From positions 1 to 64,000 of the forward strand of contig JAVJVX010000006.1 of assembly GCA_040220875.1 (NCBI GenBank): a stretch of DNA of 64,000 nucleotides. The letters run 5' to 3'. This DNA comes from Alphaproteobacteria bacterium (lineage in GTDB: Bacteria; Pseudomonadota; Alphaproteobacteria; JAVJVX01). The position numbers and the translations under genes were made by a program. Shown piece after piece: positions 32,709-40,767 of this stretch (positions are counted from its first letter, which is position 1; every line of letters begins with the position of its first letter). The notes under the pieces were generated by a model, which was not told where the DNA came from, did no database searches, and saw nothing but the letters and a program-made list of their open reading frames with translations.

Positions 32709-34619
32709 TCAGAGGCCGCGTAACAATACCGCCTCGACCGCGAGGCGGCGCGCCTCTTCCTCGAGGCCAACGAATCTGTAGGCCGCCACGACACGGGCAA
32801 GAAAATTCGGATCGGCCTCGGCCACAGGCGGCTTGCCCAGGCCGACGAGGCTGAGCAGCACCACCTCGCCCGTCGCCAGAGCGTCGGCCGCTGCCGACAG
32901 CCCGGCTTCCAGCCCGTCATCCACCCGCACGCGGGGCGGGGCCGCGCTGCCGTCGATCAGCGGCGACCAGAAGCCGCGATCCACCGGCTCGCCCAGCGCG
33001 GTGAGCAGGGCGAAAAGCGTTTCCGCCTGATGGTCGCGCCCGGCCGCGGCCATGGTCCCGTCCGTCGCCCGCCACCAGTCGCTGAGCCCTTCATCCTGCC
33101 AGGCATAGGTGCCAAGCCCGTCGGCCAGTTGGACGATGGGCCAGGTCCGAACGAGCCCCTCACGGGCGGCCGAATCTCTCCCCGCCTCGTCGCTCAGCAC
33201 CTCGAACCAGTCGAATGCCCGCGTCCGATTGCCGAGAAACAGGAGGGCGCGCGCCGCCTCGGCCCCAAACCAGGCGAGCCCGGCCGAAGGGGGAATACTG
33301 TCGATCAGATCGCGATAGACCCGCACCTGAGCCGCATAAACGCCGTCGTCATGGGCGCGCTCGAGGGCACGGTGAATGACCTGGGCACGGGCCGAAGGTA
33401 TTTTCTGTTCCAGCGCCGCGCGATACAGAAGGGCCCGCCCTTTCGGCCCGCGGGGCATGTCGGACAGAACGTCGGCCACTTCCTCGCGCGTAAAAAGCAC
33501 GGAGGCGTAGATTTCCCGCAGCCGCCCGGGCGCCAGTGCATTCGTCAGAACGGCCAGTTCCGCCGCGTGAAGCCGGGTTTCCAGATTGGTCACCTCGTTC
33601 AGGGCGGCAAAGCGGTAGGTGGCCGCGTGTCCGGCCCGGACCATGTCGGCCGGAACACCGATCCCGGCAAAGTCCATCATCGCAAGATGCAAAGGTGCGG
33701 CACTTCCCATTCCCGCGACCGGCACCGGCTGGCCTTGGAGGATCGAGTCCGCGAGGGCCACGAAGAGCGGGTCGGGTGCGCCCCCCTTCTCCGATTCGAT
33801 AAGAGCGGTCAGGCCGAGTTGCGCGGGCGCATGTTCGCCCCTCTGAAGCTGGCAGAAAATGAAGGCCCTTTGCCAGAAGGGGGTCTGCGCCCGGCGGATC
33901 ATGACATCCGCCAGCTCGCACCCGCGCCCGAGATCACCGGTCACGAGCGCCAGGTCGAATCTTGTTTCGGCCACCTCCCCCTCGGCCGCCGGACCCGAAA
34001 CCAGCGCCGCGAGGCGCTCGGCCAGATCGTATTCCCCGAGTGCCACAAGCCGTTCGAGACGCTTGGCGAGAAGCCCGTCTCCCCCGGCCCCGTGCGCACC
34101 GCCAGGGCCCTCGCCGCCAGGGCCCTCGCCGCCAGACGCCTCGCCGTCAGGGGCCTTGGCGGCGCTGGCGAGCAACCGGGCGGCCAGCTCCTGCAGGACA
34201 GGTGCCTGAAGCGAGTCGGGAACGCGCGGCACCAGGCGCAGGACGAGAGCGCGCGCCGTGCCCCGCCACATGTCGACGCCGAAGCCCCCCTCCTCTTCAG
34301 AGAGCAGGCCGACCGAATCGGGGTCGATGGCACCAAGCTGCTGGGCCGAAACGCCGGCCTCGGCCGTGTCCGTTGCTTCGCCCGACGGCTCGGCCGTTTC
34401 GGATGGGGGGTTATTTTCGGTTTCATCCGGCGTGTCTGCCGCCTCGGCCGGGCCGGGCTGCGCGTCGTCACCGGGCGGCGGCGCGGTCAGGGAGACGGGG
34501 TCGTCATCCGCCCCGAAAACCGGTGGCGCGGTCAGCAGCAGACCCGCGACCGCCAGGAGGGCGGCGGGCCAAATGTCCCCTTTGCGCCGGCCGGCGCCGC
34601 TAATCGGGAAAGCGGTCAT
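32709..34619 (-). CDS. Large secreted protein of unknown function
   Basis: The 636-residue protein has a signal peptide (hydrophobic core about 18-31, likely cleavage after VFG-A36) and an acidic Pro/Glu/Ala-rich stretch (about 37-90). Residues around 150-175 carry a short repeat (GGEGPG) encoded by a tandem repeat of about 15 bases at 34110-34160. The remainder is alpha-helical and Ala/Leu-rich, which may be tetratricopeptide-like, but no repeat is convincing. I do not recognise a known function; periplasmic or envelope location is likely. It overlaps the small 46-residue gene by 20 bases, and xerD follows 51 bases downstream. Confidence 0.75.
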   Translation of the reverse strand: MTAFPISGAGRRKGDIWPAALLAVAGLLLTAPPVFGADDDPVSLTAPPPGDDAQPGPAEAADTPDETENNPPSETAEPSGEATDTAEAGVSAQQLGAIDPDSVGLLSEEEGGFGVDMWRGTARALVLRLVPRVPDSLQAPVLQELAARLLASAAKAPDGEASGGEGPGGEGPGGAHGAGGDGLLAKRLERLVALGEYDLAERLAALVSGPAAEGEVAETRFDLALVTGDLGRGCELADVMIRRAQTPFWQRAFIFCQLQRGEHAPAQLGLTALIESEKGGAPDPLFVALADSILQGQPVPVAGMGSAAPLHLAMMDFAGIGVPADMVRAGHAATYRFAALNEVTNLETRLHAAELAVLTNALAPGRLREIYASVLFTREEVADVLSDMPRGPKGRALLYRAALEQKIPSARAQVIHRALERAHDDGVYAAQVRVYRDLIDSIPPSAGLAWFGAEAARALLFLGNRTRAFDWFEVLSDEAGRDSAAREGLVRTWPIVQLADGLGTYAWQDEGLSDWWRATDGTMAAAGRDHQAETLFALLTALGEPVDRGFWSPLIDGSAAPPRVRVDDGLEAGLSAAADALATGEVVLLSLVGLGKPPVAEADPNFLARVVAAYRFVGLEEEARRLAVEAVLLRGL

Positions 34620-34740
34620 CGGGCAGGGTCTTTTCCACCTGACGCGTGGGCGCCGGAATATCCCAGGTGGACAGGAACACGAATCCCCCCACCAGGACGA
34701 TCAGAACCAGGACCACGACGCTGACGGTAAGTTTTCCCAA
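34600..34740 (-). CDS. Conserved 46-residue single-pass membrane peptide, TTG start
   Basis: The TTG at 34740 is preceded by GGGAGGAGG with a six-base spacer, a strong Shine-Dalgarno. The product starts GKLTVSVVVLVLIVLVGGF, one membrane helix, then FLSTWDIPAPTRQVEK and LPDDRFPD. The pattern of one helix then a (T/S)WDIPAP motif and a DDRFP tail is one I recall from small proteins upstream of this locus in other alphaproteobacteria. Its stop (34600-34602) lies inside the start of the 636-residue secreted gene, so translation is probably coupled. Function is unknown; it may be a membrane partner of the secreted protein. Confidence 0.75.
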   Translation of the reverse strand: MGKLTVSVVVLVLIVLVGGFVFLSTWDIPAPTRQVEKTLPDDRFPD

Positions 34741-34873
34741 GATCTGCCTCCTCCCTTGGCACATCGGACCAGGCGGGTTGTCCCGCAGCCCGGGCTAAGG
34801 GTCAATGATAAAACCATTTTTAGCCCCTGGCGGCAAAAAGGCCAACCGCCCGCCGGAGGAATCGGCCACCACT

Positions 34874-34897
34874 CGTAAGGACAGCCCGTAAGGACAG
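34874..34897 (+). repeat. Direct repeat of CGTAAGGACAG
   Basis: Two identical 11-base copies lie at 34874-34884 and 34887-34897, offset by 13 bases. The second supplies AAGGA ahead of the aroK GTG. It may be a small tandem duplication; a regulatory meaning is not supported. Confidence 0.6.
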
Positions 34898-34902
34898 GGT
34901 GA

Positions 34903-35481
34903 GTGCATTGTGCTAGCCTCCGCCTTCCAATGAGCGGGGCAGGGTCACCTCAGATCGAACGAACCATCGTTCTCGTGGGCATGATGGGCACCGGCAAGTC
35001 GTCGGTCGGCCGCAAGCTCGCGAAGCGCCTTGACGTCCCCTTCGTCGATGCCGATCAGGAAATCGAAAAGGCGGCGGGGTGTCCGATTTCCGACATCTTC
35101 GAAATCGACGGCGAAAAGATCTTTCGCGATGGCGAGCGTCGGGTGATCGCCCGGTTGCTCAAGGGCCCGCCCCACGTTCTGGCAACCGGCGGCGGGGCCT
35201 TCATGGACCCCAGAACCCGGGCCAATATCAGCCGGCACGGCACCTCTGTCTGGCTCAGGGCGGCGCCCGAGGCGCTCGTGCGCCGGCTCCGTCGGCGGAC
35301 CGACCGGCCACTCCTCAGGACGGATGACCCGGCCGCGACGCTCCGCGCCCTTTTGGCCGAGCGCGAACCCGTGTATGCAAAAGCCGATATCACGGTGGCG
35401 AGTGACCAGGGCACGGCCGAGGATACGGTAAACCGCATATTATCCGCGCTTGGCGCGGCCCGGCGGAGTAAGGCGAGTTGA
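34903..35481 (+). CDS. aroK: Shikimate kinase
   Basis: The product (192 residues from the GTG at 34903) has a P-loop GMMGTGKS (26-33), the shikimate-binding VDADQEIEK and the conserved GGGAF and RTDRPLLR (lid region). It phosphorylates shikimate in the aromatic pathway. I chose the GTG at 34903 because AAGGA lies eight bases upstream; an ATG at 34930 (MSGAGSPQ) lacks a Shine-Dalgarno but is also possible. It is followed by aroB after 52 bases. Confidence 0.94.
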   Translation: MHCASLRLPMSGAGSPQIERTIVLVGMMGTGKSSVGRKLAKRLDVPFVDADQEIEKAAGCPISDIFEIDGEKIFRDGERRVIARLLKGPPHVLATGGGAFMDPRTRANISRHGTSVWLRAAPEALVRRLRRRTDRPLLRTDDPAATLRALLAEREPVYAKADITVASDQGTAEDTVNRILSALGAARRSKAS

Positions 35482-35533
35482 GCGATACGCACCGGCCGAC
35501 GCCGCCGCCGCGGGAAAAGGACGCAGCACGCGT

Positions 35534-36664
35534 ATGACCGATCGAGACTGCCTGCGCATTGATCTCAGGGACACACCCCGGCCGAGAGGCTACGACATCG
35601 TGGTCGGATCGGGCCTGCTTGAAACCGCGGCGGAGTTCATCGCCCCGCTTCTGCCCCGGCCACGGGTCGTGATCATCAGCGACGAGAACGTCGCCCCGCT
35701 CTATCTCAAGACGCTGAAGGCCAGCCTCACCGGGGCCGGTATCCGGTCCGACCATCTGATCGTGCCGCCGGGCGAGGCCAGCAAGTCGTTCGACGGTCTC
35801 GGTCGGCTGCTCGAACACCTTCTGGCCCTTCCGATCGATCGCCAAACCACGCTGGTCGCGCTGGGCGGGGGGGTCGTCGGCGATCTTACCGGAGTTACCG
35901 CCAGCCTGGCGCTCCGGGGCGTGCCTTTCATTCAGGTGCCGACCACCCTTCTGGCCCAGGTCGACAGTGCCGTGGGTGGCAAGACCGGCGTCAACAGCCT
36001 GGCCGGCAAGAATCTCATCGGCAGCTTCTACCAGCCCATTCTGGTGCTTTCAGATCTCGCCACGCTGGACAGCCTGCCGCGGCGCGAAATGCAGGCAGGC
36101 TACGCGGAGGTGGTGAAATACGCTGCCATCGGCGACCGGTCATTCTTTGACTGGCTCGAGGATAACGGCGCCCAGATTCTCAATATCGGCGACCGTGACA
36201 GCGCTCGCATGGCCATCCTCAAGAGCTGCGCGGCAAAAGCCGCCATTGTTGCGGCCGATGAGCGCGAATCGGGCCAGCGGCGCCTCTTGAATCTCGGCCA
36301 CACCTTCGCCCACGCCTTCGAAGCCGCCGCGGGCTACGGTTCCATTCTTCATGGCGAGGCGGTTGCCATGGGGCTGGTGGCCGCTTTCGATCTTTCCGAG
36401 CGACTCGGACACTGTCCGGCCGGGGAGACCGATCTGCTGCACCGGCATTTCAGGGCGCTCGGCATGGCCGTCCGGCCGGGCGAGATCGTCGATTGCACCG
36501 ACTGGACGGTGGACCAGCTTATGTCGCTCATGACGCGTGACAAGAAAGCGTCGGATGGCCGGGTGACCTTCGTCCTTGTGCGCCGGCTGGGAGAAGCGTT
36601 TTTGTCGGATGCGGTTGGCGAGGACGCGCTCCGCGCTACCCTGGAAAACTGCCTGTCGGGCTGA
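35534..36664 (+). CDS. aroB: 3-dehydroquinate synthase
   Basis: The 376-residue enzyme converts DAHP to 3-dehydroquinate with NAD and a divalent metal. Family features are VVALGGGVVGDLTGV, PTTLLAQVDSAVGGKTGVN and LNLGHTFAHAFE with the metal-binding histidines. I place the start at the ATG at 35534, where homology begins. It forms an operon with aroK upstream; the CNNM/CorC gene starts 26 bases downstream. Confidence 0.97.
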   Translation: MTDRDCLRIDLRDTPRPRGYDIVVGSGLLETAAEFIAPLLPRPRVVIISDENVAPLYLKTLKASLTGAGIRSDHLIVPPGEASKSFDGLGRLLEHLLALPIDRQTTLVALGGGVVGDLTGVTASLALRGVPFIQVPTTLLAQVDSAVGGKTGVNSLAGKNLIGSFYQPILVLSDLATLDSLPRREMQAGYAEVVKYAAIGDRSFFDWLEDNGAQILNIGDRDSARMAILKSCAAKAAIVAADERESGQRRLLNLGHTFAHAFEAAAGYGSILHGEAVAMGLVAAFDLSERLGHCPAGETDLLHRHFRALGMAVRPGEIVDCTDWTVDQLMSLMTRDKKASDGRVTFVLVRRLGEAFLSDAVGEDALRATLENCLSG

Positions 36665-36690
36665 CTGGCTCCAATGCGGGAAAAATCTCA

Positions 36691-37992
36691 ATGGAAAGCG
36701 AGATACTCTGGACGCTTGCCGCGATCGGCGGCCTGATCGTCCTTTCGGGCTTTTTTTCAGGCTCGGAGACAGCCCTCACCGCCGCCTCCCGTGCCCGCCT
36801 GCACCAGGCGGAAAAATCGGGCGACAGCCGGGCCGCGACCGTCAACCGGTTGCGTGACAACCCGGATCGCCTGATCGGGACGATCCTGCTCGGTAATAAT
36901 CTGGTGAATATCCTCGCGTCGGCGCTCGCGACCAACCTGCTCGTGCAGATGTACGGGCCCGAGGGCGTGGCCTTAGCAACCGTCGCCATGACCCTGACCC
37001 TCCTGGTCTTTGCCGAAGTCCTGCCCAAGACCGTCGCTTTCAGCCGCCCCTACCGGCTGGCCCGGCTGGTCGCGCCCCTGATGCTGCCGCTGGTCTGGCT
37101 GCTGGCTCCTTTCAGCCGGGCGGTCAACCTCGTGGTCCTGGGCATTCTCAAGGTGCTCGGGCTGGAAGAGCGGGACCGGGTCCGGGCGATTACCGAGGAG
37201 GAGCTTCGCGGCGCGATCGACCTGCATCGTGGCGAGGATCTGATCGTCCGGCACGAACGGTTGATGCTTCAGAACATTCTCGACCTCGAAGAGGTCGAAG
37301 TCGGCGAAATCATGACCCACCGTACGGATGTGGTGATGATCGACGCCGACGGCCCGGCCGACAAGATCGTTTCCCAGGTGGCCTCGAGCCGGCACACGCG
37401 AATACCGGTCTACCGCGGCACACCCGACAACATTATCGGCATACTGCACGCGAAAGCACTGATGGGCGAAGTTTGGGCGCGGCAGGGTAATACGACCGGC
37501 CTAGACATTGCGAAGCTCGCGAGCAAGCCGTGGTTCGTGCCTGATTCCTCCAACCTGTTCAAACAGCTCGAGGCATTCAGGCAGCGCCGCGAACATTTTG
37601 CCGTGGTCGTGGACGAATACGGCGCCTTCGAGGGCGTGGTGACGCTCGAGGATATTCTGGAGGAAATCGTCGGCGATATTATCGACGAGTACGACACGAC
37701 GCAGACCGAGATTCGCCCGCAGCCGGACGGGTCCTACCTGGTCCTGGGCAGCACGACGCTCCGCGACCTTAACCGCCATTTCGAATGGAGCCTGCCGGAC
37801 GAGGATGCCACGACCATCGCCGGCCTGCTGCTGCATGAGGCGCGGCAGATTCCGGAAGTCGGCCAGGTCTTCGAGTTTCACGGCCTGTCGGTCGAGGTGA
37901 TGCGCCGGCGCGGTAACCAGATCACCGCGCTCCGCCTGACGGAACTGTTGGAACCACGTAGGCAGGCGGACGACGAGCCCGCCGCCGACTGA
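36691..37992 (+). CDS. CNNM/CorC-type transmembrane protein with CBS pair
   Basis: The 433-residue protein has an N-terminal DUF21/CNNM domain with several membrane helices (about 1-190, GFFSGSETALTAASR), a CBS-domain pair (about 210-335, MTHRTDVVMIDADG and EYGAFEGVVTLEDILEEIVGDI), and a C-terminal CorC/HlyC transporter-associated domain (about 345-425). This family is implicated in magnesium/cobalt ion homeostasis. The acidic patch near the end of the CBS pair is typical. It is cotranscribed with aroB. Confidence 0.92.
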   Translation: MESEILWTLAAIGGLIVLSGFFSGSETALTAASRARLHQAEKSGDSRAATVNRLRDNPDRLIGTILLGNNLVNILASALATNLLVQMYGPEGVALATVAMTLTLLVFAEVLPKTVAFSRPYRLARLVAPLMLPLVWLLAPFSRAVNLVVLGILKVLGLEERDRVRAITEEELRGAIDLHRGEDLIVRHERLMLQNILDLEEVEVGEIMTHRTDVVMIDADGPADKIVSQVASSRHTRIPVYRGTPDNIIGILHAKALMGEVWARQGNTTGLDIAKLASKPWFVPDSSNLFKQLEAFRQRREHFAVVVDEYGAFEGVVTLEDILEEIVGDIIDEYDTTQTEIRPQPDGSYLVLGSTTLRDLNRHFEWSLPDEDATTIAGLLLHEARQIPEVGQVFEFHGLSVEVMRRRGNQITALRLTELLEPRRQADDEPAAD

Positions 37993-38010
37993 GCGGATCG
38001 GGCGGAATCC

Positions 38011-38397
38011 CTAGGCGGCGCCCGCCGCCCGGCGGGGCTCCGCCGGTAGCTGGCCCGCATCCTCGGGCACTGGCGCGACCGCGGGGGCCGCGGGCTGGAA
38101 AGGAGCCGGGCGAGCCAGAATCGGCCAGCCGCCGCCGAGTTGCCGGTGGGGACCGTGGCCGGCCAGGCGATGGCCCTCTTCCGTGGCCGCCCGGCGAAAA
38201 TACGTCATGATGAAGACCCGAACCGCGGCGGTGAGGCTCGAGGAGGCACGGCTCCGGTCTATGCGGCCGCAAAGCTGGTGCAGGGTCAGTTGCTCGCGTC
38301 GGGCAATCTCCTCGAACCCGGCCCACATCGCCGGCTCCAGGCGCATGCTGGTGCGATGGCCATCGACCACGACATTTCTGTTGATCAGGGTGCTCAT
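38011..38397 (-). CDS. Ribbon-helix-helix domain protein (RHH_4 type)
   Basis: The 128-residue product starts at the ATG at 38397 with GGAGGAG six bases upstream. Residues about 10-72 form the RHH_4-type domain (RTSMRLEPAMWAGFEEIARR, LTLHQLCGRID, SSLTAAVRVFIMTYFRR). The rest is a Pro/Ala-rich tail that lacks family character. RHH proteins are small DNA-binding repressors; targets cannot be told. A 61-bp palindrome lies 71 bases upstream and is a plausible operator. It is convergent with the CNNM/CorC gene. Confidence 0.85.
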   Translation of the reverse strand: MSTLINRNVVVDGHRTSMRLEPAMWAGFEEIARREQLTLHQLCGRIDRSRASSSLTAAVRVFIMTYFRRAATEEGHRLAGHGPHRQLGGGWPILARPAPFQPAAPAVAPVPEDAGQLPAEPRRAAGAA

Positions 38398-38467
38398 CTC
38401 TGGCTCCTCCGCCGGCTTGCCGCCACCCGTCCGCGGCAATAGGCCCTGCGGGTGTGTTTTGCCGTAT

Positions 38468-38528
38468 GCTGAAAACAACCTATAATTGTATTTAATATAT
38501 TAAAAAACAATTAAAAGTTGTTTTCAGC
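38468..38528. repeat. 61-bp nested AT-rich palindrome
   Basis: Outer arms GCTGAAAACAAC (38468-38479) and GTTGTTTTCAGC (38517-38528) are perfect reverse complements. Inside them AATTGT (38484-38489) pairs with ACAATT (38507-38512), and the centre TTTAATATATTAAA (38491-38504) is itself a perfect palindrome; all three levels share essentially one axis at 38498. The stretch is strikingly AT-rich for this window. It lies between the end of bolA and the start of the RHH gene, both minus strand, so it could be an operator, a transcription terminator, or a remnant of a small mobile element. Confidence 0.9.
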
Positions 38529-38589
38529 GGCCTGAGGAAATGGAGAAGCATGATCGCGGCCCGGAACCCCGACCCGGGCTCGACGGCCC

Positions 38590-38865
38590 CTATCGGGTCG
38601 CCTCGGGGATCGCCCGCAGGTCGAGCGACAGCGCGTGGACGGGGCCTGCCAGCTCGTCGGCGAGAACCGCATATACGGCGCGCTGGTTTGCCACCCGCGA
38701 CTGGCCACCAAAAGCGGTCGACGACATGGCGATGCGAAAATGGGTTTCGCCTTCGGGCCGCGCGCCGGCATGGCCGGCGTGAAGGTGGGATTCGTCTGTG
38801 ATCTCGAGATGGCCTGGCTCGAAAGCGGCTTCAAGCTTCTCCCGGATCCGGCTGGCAACTGTCAC
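38590..38865 (-). CDS. BolA family protein
   Basis: The 91-residue product starts at the GTG at 38865 with AGGGAA about seven bases upstream. BolA features are visible: ITDESHLHAGH, THFRIAMSSTAFGG and SRVANQRAVYAVL. BolA proteins partner monothiol glutaredoxins in iron-sulfur cluster handling and act in stress and cell-shape control. It is divergent from the J-domain gene at 39015, a neighbourhood I recall from other alphaproteobacteria. Confidence 0.9.
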   Translation of the reverse strand: MTVASRIREKLEAAFEPGHLEITDESHLHAGHAGARPEGETHFRIAMSSTAFGGQSRVANQRAVYAVLADELAGPVHALSLDLRAIPEATR

Positions 38866-39014
38866 GGTGAATTTCCCTGCGCAATTTCCCGGCGGGCGGC
38901 CCCGGAACGCCGGCGCCAAACCTGGTGAATTTTCCCGGGTTTCCGGGGATTTCGAGAAGTCTATGGCAAAGCCCCCGGCTTGTCATTGCCCGGGCGTCTC
39001 CCCATACTCATAAA

Positions 39015-39674
39015 ATGGCCAAGGCACGTATCCCGACCCCAGACTCACCTAAGGCGATGGCGACCGGAACCCGGCCGTGTGACCGTCCCGATTGCGCGGC
39101 TTTTGGCGAATACCGCGCGCCACGCGATCGGCAGCACCTGAACGAGTATTTCTGGTTCTGCCTCGAGCATGTGCGGGAATACAACCAGAGTTGGAATTAT
39201 TACGCCGGCATGTCTCTCGAGGAGGTGGAGGCCGCGACGCGGGCCGATATCCTGGGGCAGCGTCCGACCTGGCCGCTCGGCATGCGGATGGCGGCAAGCC
39301 GGGCTCGGGAAGCCGCTGGTGGGGCGCAATCCTCGGCCGCGCCCGGCGGTCAGGCTCATGGTTTCGGGCCGCGCGGGAGTTTCACCTGGCATGATCCATT
39401 CGATCTCGGGGTCGGCGCCGATCTGGGCGCGCGGGCCGAACGGGGCCAGGCACGCGGCGAAAGCGGCGACGGAAACAGCGATCCGGCCCTGCGCCATGCC
39501 CGTAAAGTACTGGGGATCAGCGCCACTGCCGACGCGGCCCATGTGAAAACACGCTATAAGGAACTCGTGAAGAAGCACCATCCGGACGCCAATGGCGGGG
39601 ATCGGATGGCCGAGGAACGCCTGAAAGAAATCAATCAGGCCTACAGCCTGCTCCGGGCCGGCTTCACCGCCTGA
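39015..39674 (+). CDS. J-domain protein
   Basis: The 219-residue protein has a C-terminal J domain (about 160-217) with the HPD signature in [10 protein letters not shown], and an N-terminal segment (15-100) with a Cys pair in [14 protein letters not shown] and a third in FWFCLEHV, unlike canonical DnaJ. The layout is the alphaproteobacterial DnaJ-like family found next to cobS. It should stimulate an Hsp70 ATPase, perhaps for assembly of a specific client. ATG at 39015 chosen; it is 55 bases upstream of cobS. Confidence 0.85.
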   Translation: MAKARIPTPDSPKAMATGTRPCDRPDCAAFGEYRAPRDRQHLNEYFWFCLEHVREYNQSWNYYAGMSLEEVEAATRADILGQRPTWPLGMRMAASRAREAAGGAQSSAAPGGQAHGFGPRGSFTWHDPFDLGVGADLGARAERGQARGESGDGNSDPALRHARKVLGISATADAAHVKTRYKELVKKHHPDANGGDRMAEERLKEINQAYSLLRAGFTA

Positions 39675-39729
39675 ATTTTCCGGCCCGGCGCAACCGGGCC
39701 CCAACCCCAAACCGGAAAAGCAGATCTCC

Positions 39730-40722
39730 ATGAAGAGCACAGATCATCAGGTTCACCCGCTCGACACGCCCGATATCGAAATTTCGGTGGGCCAGACCTT
39801 CGGCATAGACAGCAATATGCGGGTTCCAGCCTTCAGCAAGGGCAGCGAATACGTGCCGCCCCTGGATGATGCCTACCGTTTCGATCACGACACCACCCTC
39901 GCCATCCTGGCCGGCTTCGCCCATAACCGGCGCGTCATGATCCAGGGCTATCACGGGACAGGCAAATCCACTCATATCGAGCAGGTCGCAGCCCGCCTCA
40001 ACTGGCCATGTGTCCGGGTCAATCTCGACAGCCATATCAGCCGCGTGGATCTGGTCGGCCGCGATGCCATCGTCATCAAGGATGGCAAGCAGGTGACCGA
40101 GTTCCGCCAGGGCATCCTGCCCTGGGCCCTGCAAAATCCCGTGGCCCTGGTCTTTGACGAGTACGACGCGGGCCGGCCTGACGTGATGTTCGTCATCCAG
40201 CGCGTGCTCGAGGTCGAGGGCCGCCTGACCCTTCTCGATCAAAACGAGGTACTCCACCCCGATCCGTCCTTCCGCCTGTTCGCCACCGCCAATACCGTCG
40301 GGCTGGGCGACACCACGGGGCTCTATCACGGGACGCAGCAGATCAATCAGGGACAGATGGACCGCTGGAATATCGTCGCGACGCTGAACTACCTTCCGCA
40401 CGACGCCGAGACCGAGATCGTCCGCGCCAAGGTGCCGACCTACGGGTCGGACGAGAAACGCGAGGAGGTCGACGCCATGGTCCGGCTGGCCGAACTGACG
40501 CGCACGGGCTTCATGGCCGGCGATATCTCCACTGTGATGTCACCGCGCACCGTCATTACCTGGGCGGAGAATGCGGAGATCTTCGGCGACATCGCCTTTG
40601 CCTTCCGGCTCAGCTTCCTCAACAAGTGCGACGAGGCGGAGCGCGATATCGTGGCCGAATACTACCAGCGCTGCTTTGGCACCGAACTTCCGGTGGACGG
40701 CGCGAAGGTAGCGGTGAATTAA
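39730..40722 (+). CDS. cobS: Cobaltochelatase subunit CobS (AAA+ ATPase)
   Basis: The 330-residue AAA+ protein has a Walker [10 protein letters not shown] (73-81), a Walker B-like [10 protein letters not shown], and the arginine-containing sensor regions. CobS with CobT forms the ATPase/chaperone part that drives CobN in inserting cobalt into hydrogenobyrinic acid a,c-diamide during aerobic B12 synthesis. CobN is not in the window. The gene directly precedes cobT. Confidence 0.93.
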   Translation: MKSTDHQVHPLDTPDIEISVGQTFGIDSNMRVPAFSKGSEYVPPLDDAYRFDHDTTLAILAGFAHNRRVMIQGYHGTGKSTHIEQVAARLNWPCVRVNLDSHISRVDLVGRDAIVIKDGKQVTEFRQGILPWALQNPVALVFDEYDAGRPDVMFVIQRVLEVEGRLTLLDQNEVLHPDPSFRLFATANTVGLGDTTGLYHGTQQINQGQMDRWNIVATLNYLPHDAETEIVRAKVPTYGSDEKREEVDAMVRLAELTRTGFMAGDISTVMSPRTVITWAENAEIFGDIAFAFRLSFLNKCDEAERDIVAEYYQRCFGTELPVDGAKVAVN

Positions 40723-40767
40723 GCGCCACCGCCCCGCCACTCCAGCCCCGATTCCACGGCCCAAACC

